This document shows positions 31,943 to 43,737 of a stretch of DNA of 64,000 nucleotides, piece after piece. Within the stretch, counting starts at the first letter, position 1, and every line of letters begins with the position of its first letter. The DNA is from Coniferiporia sulphurascens (Eukaryota > Basidiomycota > Agaricomycetes > Hymenochaetales > Hymenochaetaceae), in NCBI GenBank assembly GCA_002794785.1, contig NBBA01000006.1, positions 806,001 through 870,000 on the forward strand. Reading direction: 5' to 3'. A program made the translations under genes and the position numbers. Under the pieces are notes generated by a model, which had not been told where the DNA came from, searched no databases, and saw only the letters and a list, made by a program, of their open reading frames with translations.

Positions 31943-33821
31943 TCATAGGTCCTCCATCTGGTCGTTGTCGGGCCCTTCAATGGCTGCCTCAATCTGGCAG
32001 TATTGCCATTTCTTGGGGCACTGAGGGTAGGTGGTGGGATGGTTGCCCTTGCAGTTGGTGCAGTAGCAAGGGTGAGGGCAATGGTCACCCTCTATGGCTT
32101 CGGTGGCACAGGATGCGCACAACTTATGGTGGTTGCAGGTGAGGTGTTCTCCCCCACAGTTGGCACAGCAGGGCTGGGCTCGGCATCCTCTTGTTCCATG
32201 TCCTAGGCCCTGGCAGCACTTGCATTGAGTGAGGGATGGATCCATTGGGGTCTGAGAAGGAGAACACCATGGGGCACCTGTCGAGAGTCGGCAAGTGTTC
32301 TTCAGTAGCAGTGAAGTGGGGGTCGACCACAAAGTCGAGGAGGCAGAGCATCAGGTTATGCCGGACTTCGGCCATGAGGGCCTTGGGGGTGATGGTGTGG
32401 CCATTCTGGCCGAAGAGGTAGTCCTTGCAAGGTACCATGGAGATGCATAGTGCAGACCGGGGGCAGACACGGATGGGGGTGAGGGAGTACATTCGCAGGA
32501 TCTTGCCGACCTCCAGAGCGAGGCACCTCTCATGCATGTGGGCAGCATAAGCTGCGGTGTGCCGCTCAATGATCATATCCGTGGCTGGGGTGGCAGAGGA
32601 TGGGCGCTTGGTGAACGAGGTCACGATATTCCCCTTTACGTTGAAGGAGGAGGCCAGAGCCGTGACCTGGTCAGCAGTGGGGAGGGAAGAACTCATGGGC
32701 AGTGGCCGTCAGGCACATGGCCGGGAGGTGAATCTCAGATTTGAGAGTGATGGATGGTATAAGGACCAGGGTTGGGTCCTTAGCATACATCGGGGGCAGG
32801 GGCAGGACCTGGCATTGCTTCTTCTTCTTCTTGTGGGTCACTGTCATGAAGACGGTGCCTGGAACAGGTGCAGCTGGGTTGGGGTTGGAGGTGGTAGGTG
32901 GGGCCAGGGCGGCCGCTACCTGGGCATAGGATGCTGGTGCCACTGTGATGGCGGCCTGGGCCTTCTGGGCCTGTGGGGCACATGGGGCAGGCTGGTTGAC
33001 AAGGGTTGAGACTTGTTGGGAGATGGTGGCAACTTCTGAGGAGAGCTGTTTAACAATGTTAGTCAGTGCAGCCATGTCAGATGATACAGGGGTGGTGCCA
33101 GGGGTCCGAGTCTGGGCGGAGGGTTGTGGGGCAGTGGTGGGGGTCCTTTGACAGGGGGGAGCCAGGGTGAAGGGTGAAGGGAGGAGGACTTCCGTCCCCT
33201 GCCTGGTGAAGTTGTAGGCCATCCCCATATTGTGGAGGACGTGGTGCTGGGGGTCCTTCTCGTCCCTAACAATGCTGGCGATTGTCTGCTGAACATTCCA
33301 TAAGAGGTCGCCTACAAACTGTCCTGCCACCATGTCGGTTTTGGTGGCGTTGGCATGGTGGGTCTTCCTGTTGAAGTCTTCCAGGGCATGGGAGAGGGAG
33401 TACATGAATCCCGAGGTATGTGGCTCAAACTGGGCTTGAGGACGGGGTCAGGGGTGTGCAGGGAGAGGCCTTCTGATGAGCGTTTATGGGTAAGTGGCAG
33501 CAAGGGAGTGTCCGGGTTCTTGAGGATGTCCTCCATTTCATGTCCTTGGACTTCTTCCAAGATGTTGGATCCTACAGAGGGGGGATGGCTGATGTGTTCG
33601 AATATGCGGGCAAACTCATTGTTCAAGACACCAATGATGGGGGACGGGGCAAGGCGGAGTGCATCCAGGGACAAGAGCGGGTTGCCGGGGTCGATTTGGG
33701 TGGGGGTGGGGGTTGTACTATATAGAGCGGCAGCAGTAGCGCCGGCAGCCACCCAGTTATGAGCGGTGTCGGCAGCCCTGGAAGCGGCCATGCTGGCTGA
33801 TGAGGACGTGGGGACAGGTGG
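31943..33821 (-). pseudogene. LINE A2 ORF1 (most of it)
   Basis: The RNA-binding ORF1 protein on the minus strand. The N-terminal residues (MSDHCGTPSHNQ) lie at 41363-41398, separated by the inserted LINE A1. From 33821 downward it continues through SASMAASRAADTAHNW, a region with FMYSLSHALEDF, a proline-rich linker and a KKKKK stretch. An RRM-like segment (LTPIRVCPRSALCISMVPCKDYLFGQNGH) precedes three CCHC knuckles from CKCCQGLGHGTRGC onward. The end is QMEDL, with stop at 31943-31945. At least three frameshifts (near 33400, 32690 and 32330) break it. Confidence 0.8.
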
Positions 33822-36800
33822 TTTTTTTTTTTTTTTAAAATTATTCCTGCAGCATTACATAATTACAAGCTGCCCCCCAGAGGGGGGGCCCTAACTATGT
33901 AACAACGGAGGCGCCCGTCATTGCACATCGCACAAAACTGGGTGGGGGTTCTGCTCCCTGAAGTGTGAAGAGCCCCTATTTAGTAGGAAAAGACACAAGA
34001 AGGAGGAATACATATCACTACGAACCAACCATGCAGATAAAGGCAGGTGAAAGTAAGAAGCTTAGAATTGGAAAGGGAGGGCAAGAGCGCCAGCTGGGAC
34101 ATATCCAGAGGAATCCGAAAGGCGGGGACTATTCGAGCAGAAAGGGAGGGAGTGTACCTGATAGCTCCATAAGGGCTGGGTCCGAGTCCCGAGTTTGAGG
34201 TCCGAGCATATGACACATGTAATCCTGTAGGAGGTCCAAGTCCATATTCTTGTTGGTTGGGTGGCTGTCTAAATCCATTGTGGCAAAAGAAAGCCTGATG
34301 GTGCCTGCAGCACAGTCCGAGAGGCAGTTCAGGTGCCCTGTCAGCTTATGCCAATGGCGCAGAACTGGGAGGCGGTTTTCATCAGCCCACTCTGAGTGGT
34401 GGACTGGGAGAGGGTCCCGAGGTGGCCACACGCACTGTATCCACAGATGGAAGGTACTGCAGCCACCGAGGATGTGGGTGGTCGACTGCGCGGGCCATGG
34501 GGGGTGGTTGTGCCACCTGCAGTGTGAGATCAGGCCATGCCTGCGACGGTAGGCTGAGTTGAGGCTCAGCCAGTAACCCCCATAGGGACTGGTGCAGCAG
34601 AGGACCTGTGCGACTGCAGATAGCTCGCTGCGAGGGTGGTCGACTGAGTGCATGAGCAGCTTTTGCAGTCTGCATGAGGGGAGGCTGTGAACTGCCAAGT
34701 ACTTGTTGGCAGTTGAGGCGAGGGGGTGGGCTAGCAAAAATGTCCATCGCTCCATGAGGGTTCAGATGGCGTTTTCTTTTAGTGCGGAGGTGGAGGGTCT
34801 AAGGTCGGATGGGGGGAGCTCTGTCGCCAGCTTCGCTTCTGAGTCAGCCCATTCATTTCTGGGGATGTCCGAGTGACCGGGGCACCATATGAAATGAATG
34901 GTGAGCTGGGGGTATGAGTCCAGCAGAGTCTCCACACCTGCTTCCAGATGTGGAGGAGGTGGGCGCCCAGGGTGGCAGCCCATGTGCGGAAAAGGTGGAG
35001 GGTGGTCAGTGAATCGGACAAAAAGAAGATGTCCGATGCAACGTGCAATTGCACCGGGAGGCGGCATGCTACCCAGCCCGGGGCCATGGCTAGGGAGAAT
35101 TCCTCAGTGTCCATGGCTGTGGCACAGGTGGGGGACTCCAGTCGGCGAGACCGGAGTTGGGTGTGGCCGAGCATAGTGCAGATGGCAGAACCCGACTTAT
35201 TGTCGATGCAGGAGCCGTCTGTGAATACCTGGACATGGGGGGTGGAACCTAGTTGGCGTGCAGCCATTATGAAGGACTTTCTCGTGTTGGCGCTAACTGG
35301 GGTGGCAGGGGTGGTGAAGCGGACCCGGCCCTGAGTAAAGGCCAGAGGATCCATCCATGGGGTGTGTGTGTATGCAGGGACTTGTTGAACCCAGGGGGCT
35401 CGGACCTGTGGAGAAAGGGAGAAAGGTCTGTTAGCTACATTTTTAAATAATTTACAGCCAATAGAGTGGGGGGTGCGCCAGAGGTGAAGGGAATGGGTAG
35501 TCTTTATATATTCAAAATAAAAAGAGAGAGGGGGAACTGAGCAAAGGAAATTAGTGGAATGGGGAGAGGCGCCTTTAAAGATGCCCAAAATCCAGCAGCA
35601 GGCCGTATTTTGTACCATTTGGAGGTGGTTTACCAGGGTTTTTTGGCAGCGGCCGTGGTACCACACTGGTGCTCCCCATGAGAGGACAGAGCGGACACAG
35701 GAGGTATATAGGCGACGGAGGAGGAGGGCTGAGATTCCGCATTGGGTGTTGCCCAGGATGCGGAGGGTGGCGAGAGTGGATAGTCCCTTGGAGCGCATAT
35801 GCTCGATGTGGGGCTTGAAGGAGAGGCCCAGGTCCCACCATATCCCCAGCCACTGGAGTGGGATTGAGGGGCAGATCAGGGTGTTGGGGTTGACCTGTAC
35901 CCCGGCAGTGTCCCAGCCGTCATAGCTGGTGCATTGCCGAGGCGGGTGAAAGTGGAGGCACTCTGTCTTGGCGGCTTCAATGTTGAGACCAATAGTGCCG
36001 AAGAGGGTGTCGAGTTGTTGGTAGGTGTGGGCTAGGGCATGGCAGTTGGAAGCCACTGAGGGACCTACACAGATAAGTAAGTGGTCATCAACATATGCCA
36101 GGGCGGTGGTGCCGGCTTGGTGGAAGCGCCGGAGGACCACCCCCACAAATATCATTGACAAGATGGGGGAGACTGGCGATCCCTGGGGGGTGCCGAAGTC
36201 GGGTTTGGGTGCAGTAGGGAGGGTGGTGCCATCGAAGGTGACAGCAACCTGCCGGTTCGTCATGAAGGACAGACACCAGTCGGCCATGTCTGGTGTGCAG
36301 CCAAGGTCCAGCAGCTGTCGGTGGAGGAGCTGTGGGTGCACTGAGTCGAAAAAACCCTGTATGTCGACCACGAGGACCGAGCAGATGAGGCCTTCTGAGT
36401 GGGTGCATTCCGCAATCTGTAAAAGGTGTTGGGCAGTGTTGTAGACCAAGTGGCCTTGGCGTCCTCCATACTGGTTAGGTGGCAACCAGTTCCTCGTGTT
36501 TGCGAGGTACTGGAGCCAGTTAGCAATTATCTTTTCAAGGAGTTTCCCTAGGGTCTCCTCGAGGGTGATGGGCCAGTATGAACGTGGTGAGAATGGGTCC
36601 TTCTTGTTTGGCTTCCTGAGCATTATGACTTTTGCCGCCCACCAGCACTTGGGGTGATGTCCCAAGCATAGACAGTCGTTGAAAAGTGTAAGTATCTCAT
36701 CAGGGTAGGAGTCCACCACCCATTTCAGGGGGCGGTAGCCTATTCCCAAGAGGCCCGGGGCTGACAAGTTGGATGTGTTGGTCAGTGCCCCCATAAGCTC

Positions 36801-37142
36801 CATAAGGAGTATGGGCAGGGCAGCTGGTTGAGGTGGTGGCAGCGGGATGTTGGCCACTGTGTGGGGTGGGGGGGGCATGAAGAAAGTTCTGTGGAAAAGC
36901 TCACCTTTCCCATCGTCTGTTTGGGTGAAGGTGCCATCTCGCCTTTTCAGCGAGGGGATGGGGGTGGGTCAGTTGCCGAGGCCACGTTTGGCCCAGTTCC
37001 AGATGTTGGAGGTGTCCGCTTCTGCTGCCTGGTCAGCATAGAACTGCCATTTGGCCGTCCTAACGCCTCTTTTGAAGGAGCATTGGGCTGCTGATTGCTG
37101 GAGGGGGGTGGAGGCTGTCTGGATAGCAGAAAGGAGGGTCTT

Positions 37143-37701
37143 TGTTAAGCTCAACGGTTACACGGTGATCGACGTCGGGGCTTCCTGATCGTCGGAACTA
37201 ATGGTATGGCAACGGGGCTTCCTAGGTGTCGTAAGTCGAGGATGATCGTCGATGGGGCTTCCTGATTGGTGATGTGGACGCGGTAGGCTTCTGTAGCGAG
37301 TCGGGTTACGACAAAGTGACTAATGGCCAAGTGGCACGCAGTAGACTGGTGGTAGCAGATAATGGGCTTGTATGAACAAAGAGCACAAGCTTGGGGCTTG
37401 TGCTACTGGAGTTACATGCTTATATGCTACTCTATGTGTTTGCTACTGTAGCGACTTGGTTAGGTATGTTTACCAGACTATGGGAGGTCATGGAAACGCA
37501 AGGAAGGCCTTGGTAATACAAGTACGGTGATCAGTAAGCAAAGCACATCATGATGGTGCAATAAGGCGTCATCATGGCGTCGTATGGTGCAAGGCGAATA
37601 AGGATGAGTAAGGCAGAGAAATGGGGGAGTTGCGCTGACTGATGATGATGAAGAGGAAGTGAGTCAGCGCATTTAGAGGAAAGTAAAGGAAAATTGTAAC
37701 A
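37143..37701 (-). repeat. Solo LTR, Gypsy family, TSD GTCTT
   Basis: This 559-bp LTR has gtctt at 37138-37142 and 37702-37706, inside ORF2 of LINE A1. Confidence 0.96.
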
Positions 37702-38520
37702 GTCTTGCAGTGGGGAGACCACCATGGGACTTCTGTTTTTGATGGCTTGGAGAGATGGGTGAATGGCTGGAGGGTGGCAACCATAGAGTTGAGGACCGCT
37801 TTAGCTTTGATGTCCAGGGCATGGGTGTCGTGCCCCGGTAGGTGGAAGGCTGCTTCGAGGAGAGGGAAGGCTATGTCGGACCATTCCTCCTTGTCGGCTG
37901 GGAGTAGCCGGCATGTCTTTACGATGGGAGGGGGGGGCCGAAATGGCAGTGACCACCACATGATGGCATGGTCGGACAGTGGTGAAGGGTTGGAGGTGGC
38001 CAAATCTAAAATAGAGTCCAGGTTGACCATGGGTGGGGCCCAGATCATGTCAATGGGGCACTGGCGGCATTTGCCATTGGGCTGGGAGTCAGAGTCAGGA
38101 AGATGGGCAGGCTCCAGGCCATGCCCACGGAAAAAGTCATTGAGGGGTTGTGCCCCCAAGTCATCTCGTCATGAGATGGAGAATTTGGACCATGTGTGGT
38201 GACGACGGTTGAAGTCGCCCACCACAAGTAGAGTGGTGGCTAGCACCGTGGGGAGTGAGAACAGGAAGGACTCACCTGGGTACTGTGGGGAGGTGTTCTC
38301 TCGATCCAGGGGGTGCATGCCATAGTAGTTGCACACCCAGAGGGTGAGTTGGGATCATACCTCCACCGTCAGTACATCAGTGCCATGTGATGTGGCTCTG
38401 AGGATCGACCAGGAAGTGGGGGGGAGGGCCCTGGATACATATGTGACTACCCGAGGGCGGACCTCTGGTGGTAGGACATGTATGTAGCCTGGGATGGTGG
38501 GGATGTTGAGGACCAGGGTG

Positions 38521-39077
38521 TGTTAAGCTCAATGGTTATGCGGTGATCGACGTCGGGGCTTCCTGATCGTCGGAACTGATGGTACGGCAACGGGGCTTCC
38601 TAGATGTCGTAAGTCGAGGGTGATCGTCGATGGGGCTTCCTGATCGGCGAGGTGGATGCGATAGGCTTCTATAGTGAGTCGGGTTATGACGAAGCGATGA
38701 ATGGCCAAGTGGCACACAATAGACTGGTGGTAGCAGATAATGGGCTTGTATGAACAAAGAGCACAAGCTTAGGGCTTGTGCTACCAAAGTTACATGCTTA
38801 TATGCTACTCTATGTGTTTGCTACTGTAGGGTCGTGTATTAGGTCGTTTACCAGACTATGGAAGGTCATGGAACTCCAAGGAATGTCTTGGTAATACAAG
38901 TGAAGGTATCAGTAAGCAAAGCACGTCATGGTGATGCGATAAGGCGTCATCATGGTGTCTTATGGTGCAAGGTGAATAAGGATGAGTAAGGCAGAGAAAT
39001 GGGGGAGTTGTGCTGACTGATGATGATGAAGAGGAAGTGAGTCAGTGCATAAGGGAAAGTAAAGGAAAATTGTAACA
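38521..39077 (-). repeat. Solo LTR, Gypsy family, TSD GGGTG
   Basis: This 557-bp LTR has gggtg at 38516-38520 and 39078-39082, inside the endonuclease part of the same LINE A1. Confidence 0.96.
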
Positions 39078-39248
39078 GGGTGCCGGTTGGGTCTGTGAGT
39101 GAGGGTTGCAGACCTATTTGGTACCAGGGAGGTTCCTGAATAAGAATTAGGTGTGGGGGGGAGGGGTCAGTTGTAAGGATGGGAATTAGGGAATGTATCA
39201 CCGCTAGTGAGCGGGCAGCATTCCACTGTAAGACAGAGAGTTTCTCTA

Positions 39249-41290
39249 TCATATTTCCTCCATCTGGTCATCGGTGGGGTCGGCGGCTAGGGCCTCTTCG
39301 ATTTGGTGGTAGCGCTTCTTCTTAGGGCACGCTGGCAGGGTAGTGGGGTGGTCGCCCTTGCAGTTGTTGCAGAGGCGGGGGTGGGGGCAAGTGTCGCCTT
39401 CGGGCACTGTGTCGGTTGCGCAGTGGGCGCATGATTTGCGATGGTTGCAGGTCAAATGGGCACCCACGCAGTCAGCGCAGCAAGGTTGGGCTCGGCAGCC
39501 CTTGGTTCCGTGGCCGAGGCCCTGGCACCTCTCACATTGGGTGAGGGTGGGGCAAGCGGGTGGTACCAAGAGCCGGAGGGCGGATCCGAACATCCATATG
39601 TGCGGCCTCTTGAGGAGGCATTCGTGGATGGATCCATTGGGGTCGACAAAGGAGAAGACCACTGGGCACCTGTCGAGTGTTGGCAGGTGGTCCTTGGTGG
39701 CGGCGAAGTGGGGGGTGACTATGAAGTTGAGGTTGCGGAGTGCCGGGTTGTGTCGGATTTTGGCCATAAGGGCCTTCTCAGTGATGGTGTGTCCATTTTG
39801 GCCGAACAGGAAGTCCTTGCAGGGCACCATAGAGATGCGGAGTGCAGACTGGGGGCAGACTCTGGAGGGGGTTAGGGAGAAAGTGGTAGGGATTGTGATT
39901 CCCGCTGCAATACACTCTGTGCACATGCGGGAGGTGTATGCCGCAGAGTGCCGATCAATAATCATTTCCATGGTTGGGTTAGCCAAGGATGGGTGTGCTG
40001 CAAAGGTGGTCATGATGTTCCCCTTTACATTATATGAAGAGGACAGGACCAGGACTTGGTCTGCAGTGGGGAGGGAAGCGAAGAACTCACAGGACGTTTT
40101 TGTCAGGGCCATTGCTGTCTTCTGGTTCTCGGCCTGTATGCCGACTGTTGGGGTGAGAACCAAGGTTGGGTCCTTGGCGTACATTGTGGGTGGGGGGGGC
40201 ACCTTTCGCTGGCGCTTCTTCTTTTTCTGCACAGGGTTGATGACTGCTCCAATGGCTGGGGCCACTGGTGCTGGGTTAGCGGTTGTTGGGGGGGCCGCTG
40301 CTGCAGCCACTTGTGCATAGGAGGTGGGGGCGGCCTGGATGGTGGCCGGGGGGGCGGGTTGCTGTTGTTGTTGTTGCTGTTGGCGCTGGGCGGGTCTAGA
40401 GCTGATGGAAGACATCTGACGTGAGATAGAAGCCACATCAGTAGTCAAGCGCTTGACTGCATCAGTCAGCACTCTCATTTCTGGGGTCATGGGGGCGGTG
40501 CCTGTGGTCCCGGTGGTGGCCAGGGCCCTTTGGGGGGGTGAGCTGGGGCAAATGGTTCTGGGAGGGCGATTACAGCCCCCTCCCTTGCGAAGTTGTAGGC
40601 CATCACCATGTTGCGGTAGATGATGTTTTGGGGGTCTTTCCTTTCTTGAGCGATGTTGGCTAGTGTCTGTTGGATGTTCCAGAGGAGGTCGCCAATGAAC
40701 TGTGCAGCCTTGATGTCGATCATTTCAGTGGTGGCATCCCTGGTTTGCTGGTCGAAGTTGTCCAGGGTGTGGGTGAGGGCGTACATGAACCCTGCAGTGT
40801 GCTGTTCATGTTGTTGGGCAGGGGGTCCTCTCAGTGTGAGAGGCGACATGGCGGCTGTGGAGCGTTTCTGCCTGAGGCTTGCACCTCCCACCTGTTGCAG
40901 GGGGGTATGGGGGTCGACCACCATCTCTGGGGCCATCTCGCCGAATTTGTTGGGGCCGTGGATCGACCCTACCGAGGCGGCTGGGGAGCCAGCTCAGGAT
41001 GCTTGCCTAGATTCCGCATGCGCCTGGGCGGTGAAGTTGTAGGCCGACACCAGTTGGGAGTCGCCGATGGCTGGGGAGGGTGCCAGGACGTCCAGAGAGG
41101 AGGTCAGTGGTGGGAAACCAGTGAGGGGTTCTCGGTGGGGGGTGGTGGGGGCGGCAGCGTTTGCGCCGGCGGCTGCCCAGTTGGCAGTGGCCCTGGCTGC
41201 CTGGTCGGCAGCGTCACTGGCCGAAGAGGGAGGTGGGAGGGGTTGTCGAGTACGATGTAGAGCATTCCAGTAGTCACTAGGGTTCAACAT
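39249..41290 (-). pseudogene. LINE A1 ORF1 (RNA-binding protein with zinc knuckles)
   Basis: Starts at ATG 41288-41290 (MLNPSDYWNALHRT) and ends QMEEI with TGA at 39249-39251. The middle has a GFMYALTHTLDNFDQQTRDAT segment, a glutamine run coded by CAA/CAG (about 40355-40385), and KKKKRQRK. An RRM-like region follows (SLTPSRVCPQSALRISMVPC) with conserved PHFAATKDHLPTLDRCPVVFSF. Three CCHC knuckles come last, beginning CERCQGLGHGTKGC and ending CNNCKGDHPTTLPAC. A stop at 40994 and a frameshift near 40500 break it. From 40490 to 39249 it is open for 413 codons. ORF1 would coat LINE RNA. Confidence 0.86.
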
Positions 41291-41348
41291 GGGGGAGTTT
41301 TAGCTGCCCACACTAGTCGATGGTGGTGGTTACTGGTCAAGAAGGATG
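41291..41348 (-). other. LINE A1 5' UTR
   Basis: Only 58 bases separate the element 5' end from the ORF1 ATG. On the minus strand it reads CATCCTTCTTGACCAGTAAC, then ACCACCATC, ACTAGTG and AAAACTCCCCC before the ATG. The same leader occurs at 59037-59085 and, for A2, at 41399-41455. No TATA box is visible, as expected if the promoter lies inside the transcribed region. Confidence 0.75.
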
Positions 41349-41455
41349 GTGGGGACAGGTGGTTGATTGTGACTAGGGGTACCACAATGATCTGACATGG
41401 GGGAGTTTTAGCTGCCTGCACTAGTAGATGATGGTGGTTACTGGTCAAGAAGGTG

Positions 41456-42129
41456 ATAGAAGAAACCAATGGGGAATCTGAAGGGCAGTCAAGAGTCAGG
41501 GGGAAATGGTGGGAGTGTACCTGAGAGCTCCAAAAGGGCTGGGTCCATGTCCTGAGTCCTGGATCTGAGCAACCTGCACATGTAGCCCCAAAGGGTGTCC
41601 AAGTCGACATCATTATCGGTTGGGAGTCCATCCTGTTCCATGACTGCAAAGGCAAGGCGAATCGCCCCAGCAGTGCAGTTGGACATTCAGTTGAGGTGGC
41701 CTGTCAGGCGGAGCCAGCACCTTAGGACCAGTAGATGGTTTTCATCCGCCCATTTGGAATGGTGGACAGGGAGGGGGTCACTCTTAGGCCAAATGCGGCA
41801 TATCCAAGGCTGGAAGGTTTCGCAACCACCAAGGACATGGGAGGTTGACTGCACTGGCCAGGGTGGGTGGTTGTGCCACCTGCAGTGAGAGATTAGGCCA
41901 TGTCTGTGCCAGTAGGCTGAGTCGAAGCTCAGCCAGTAGCCCCCATAGGGCCAGCATGGCAGAGGACCTGCACCACTGCAGTGAGCTCTGAGTGAGGGTG
42001 GTTGACTGAGACAGTGAGGATCTTCTGAGGTTGATGGGTTGGGGGGCCAGTGACTGTGAGGTACTTGTCTGCAGTTGAGGCAAGGGGTTGGGCCAGCTGG
42101 AGGGACCAGTGCTCACAGAGGGTGCACGT
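41456..42129 (-). pseudogene. LINE B copy 2: ORF2 C-terminal domain
   Basis: This is the continuation of the LINE B 3' end at 24468-24765. It encodes the ORF2 end (LELSGTLPPFPPDS) and the C-terminal domain back to LASTADKYLTVTGPPTHQPQKILT. It breaks at gagggtgcacgt (42118-42129) and appears to resume at 52074 (ggagggtgtgcat). Confidence 0.82.
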
Positions 42130-43057
42130 CCTCTCGCCTCCACTGCTGACAAGTACTTGGCGGTAACTGGCCCCCCCACCAGACAACCGAGAAAACTCAT
42201 CACCATCTCAGTCAACCACCCCCACTCGGAGCTCACTGCAGTAGCGCAGGTCCTCTGCCATGCTGGCCCTATGGGGGCTACTGGCTGAGCTTCGACTCAG
42301 CCTACTGGCACAGACATGGCCTAATCTCTCACTGCAGGTGGCACAACCACCCACCCTGGCCAGCGCAGTCAACCTCCCATGTCCTTGGCAGTTGTGAAAC
42401 CTTCCAACCTTGGATATAACGTGTCTGGCCCAAGAGCGACCCCCTCCCTGTCCACCATTCCAAATGGGTGGACAAAAACCACCTTCTGGTCTTAAGGCGC
42501 TGGCTTCGCCTGACAGGCCACCTCAACTGAATGTCCAACCGCACTGCTGGGGCGATTCGCCTTGCCTTTGCGGCCATGGACTTGGATGGACTCCCAACTG
42601 ACAATGACCTGGACTTGGACACCCTCCAGGGCTATGTGCACAGGTTGCTCAGATCTAGGACTCAGGATGCAGACCCAGCCCTTTTGGAGCTCTCAGGTAT
42701 GCTCCCACCATTTCCCTCTGTCTCTTGATTGCCCTTCAGATTCCCCATCGGTTTCTTCTATGGCACTTGCAGCCACTCCTTTCCACTTCTAAGGGACTCT
42801 CTTTTCCTGATCTCGTCTTAACTTGGTTTGGTTCACTGTAGTCGCAATATGTATGCCTCCCTCTCCCCCTCCTTATTTATCCTAATAGGGTGCATAAGTA
42901 CACTAGGCCTCCCTTGGGAGGCACGTGCCCTGCCCAGTTTCACTCGATGAGTGATGATGGGTGCCTCAATAGTTAGGTAGTTTACAGGGGGCCCCTTCAG
43001 GGCTGCAGGTGTATCGCATAGCTCAGTAGGAATAATAAATTTAAAATAAATGAAAAA
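42130..43057 (+). mobile_element. 5'-truncated LINE B, left arm of a palindrome
   Basis: This plus-strand LINE B 3' end runs from LASTADKYLAVTGPPTRQPRKL through the C-terminal domain and 3' UTR to an A/T tail. Its part 42392-43045 is the reverse complement of 43084-43737. The inner roughly 545 bases show no difference by eye; the outer 100 differ at a few, mostly CpG, sites. Confidence 0.85.
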
Positions 43058-43737
43058 GATGTGCACCCTCCTTTTTTTTTTTTTTTAAATTTATTATTCC
43101 TACTGAGCTATGCGATACACCTGCAGCCCTGAAGGGGCCCCCTGTAAACTACCTAACTATTGAGGCACCCATCATCACTCATCGAGTGAAACTGGGCAGG
43201 GCACGTGCCTCCCAAGGGAGGCCTAGTGTACTTATGCACCCTATTAGGATAAATAAGGAGGGGGAGAGGGAGGCATACATATTGCGACTACAGTGAACCA
43301 AACCAAGTTAAGACGAGATCAGGAAAAGAGAGTCCCTTAGAAGTGGAAAGGAGTGGCTGCAAGTGCCATAGAAGAAACCGATGGGGAATCTGAAGGGCAA
43401 TCAAGAGACAGAGGGAAATGGTGGGAGCATACCTGAGAGCTCCAAAAGGGCTGGGTCTGCATCCTGAGTCCTAGATCTGAGCAACCTGTGCACATAGCCC
43501 TGGAGGGTGTCCAAGTCCAGGTCATTGTCAGTTGGGAGTCCATCCAAGTCCATGGCCGCAAAGGCAAGGCGAATCGCCCCAGCAGTGCGGTTGGACATTC
43601 AGTTGAGGTGGCCTGTCAGGCGAAGCCAGTGCCTTAAGACCAGAAGGTGGTTTTTGTCCACCCATTCGGAATGGTGGACAGGGAGGGGGTCACTCTTAGG
43701 CCAGATGTGGCATATCCAAGGCTGGAAGGTTTCGCAA
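42392..43737. repeat. Near-perfect 654-bp inverted repeat with 38-bp spacer
   Basis: The arms are 42392-43045 and 43084-43737, composed of two LINE B 3' ends tail to tail. Identical 76-codon frames at 42562-42792 (+) and 43337-43567 (-) illustrate the identity. The spacer holds the A/T tails and gatgtgcaccctcc. Confidence 0.88.

Larger units (their letters stand above)
25085..31946 (-). pseudogene. LINE A2 ORF2: endonuclease, RT, RNase H, C-terminal domain (interrupted)
   Basis: ORF2 starts at the ATG at 31944-31946 (MNRDISILQWNAAHS), overlapping the ORF1 stop as ATGA. The endonuclease runs through 30352-31266 (LLVVGNFNCCHHSW). RT is in 28787-30315, with GTPQGSPVSPILSTIF and YVDDHLLVC near 28930, and in 27684-28217. 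RNase H is in 25596-26201 (VFTDGLPMGTKSGSAIC, FVWCLGHSDIPRNEWAD); the usual FLSDS is FLLDL. The C-terminal domain has a deletion near 25430 and ends at the TGA at 25085. It is broken by four insertions, several stops and frameshifts. Confidence 0.85.
34129..39252 (-). pseudogene. LINE A1 ORF2, best preserved RT-RNase H in the window
   Basis: ORF2 starts at 39252 (MIEKLSVLQWNAARSLAVIHS) and ends at the stop at 34129. A stretch of 699 codons without a stop (36878-34779) spans RT and RNase H: GTPQGSPVSPILSMIF, YVDDHLLICVG near 36085, VFTDGSCIDNKSGSAIC, TEEFSLAMA and FFLSDSLTTLHLF, so the RT and RNase H catalytic aspartates are intact. A one-base loss near 34943 (WKQVWRL for WKAGVETLL) shifts the frame before HFIWCPGHSDIPRNEWAD. 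A stop follows at ALKENAI (34762). Two solo LTRs interrupt the endonuclease. Overlap with the ORF1 stop is ATGA (39249-39252). Confidence 0.9.
33822..41348 (-). mobile_element. Full-length LINE A1, 14-bp TSD, with two solo LTRs
   Basis: The tail starts at 33822 and the 5' end is at 41348 (minus strand CATCCTTCTTGACCAGTAACC). The flanks 33808-33821 and 41349-41362 both read gtggggacaggtgg. Minus two LTRs and their duplications it is about 6400 bp, matching the other full-length copy (52674-59085). It is inserted in ORF1 of LINE A2. The order is 5' UTR of 58 bases, ORF1, ORF2, 3' UTR of about 310 bases. Confidence 0.93.
24766..41455 (-). mobile_element. LINE A2, near full length, carrying nested elements
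   Basis: The tail is at 24766-24797 and the 5' end (CACCTTCTTGACCAGTAACC on the minus strand) is at 41455. Target duplications are atagaagaaac(tg)at at 24751-24765 and atagaagaaac(ca)at at 41456-41470. Inserted inside are X3 (26202), a solo LTR (28224), a LINE A2 fragment (29460), a solo LTR (31267) and a complete LINE A1 (33822-41348). Minus these, the element is about 6.4 kb, as for LINE A1. ORF1 starts at the ATG on the minus strand at 41396-41398. Confidence 0.88.

Noticed and set aside
39249..41290. Glutamine run in LINE ORF1 as a host polyQ gene
   Set aside because: It lies inside the ORF1 frame between the N-terminal region and the RRM-like part and is shared by two LINE A1 copies.
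41288..41455. Apparent 108-bp tandem repeat, like promoter monomers upstream of LINE ORF1
   Set aside because: The two units are the 5' leaders of two different LINEs (A1 ending at 41348, A2 ending at 41455) separated by the 14-bp target duplication gtggggacaggtgg. They are neighbours by nested insertion, not a tandem array.
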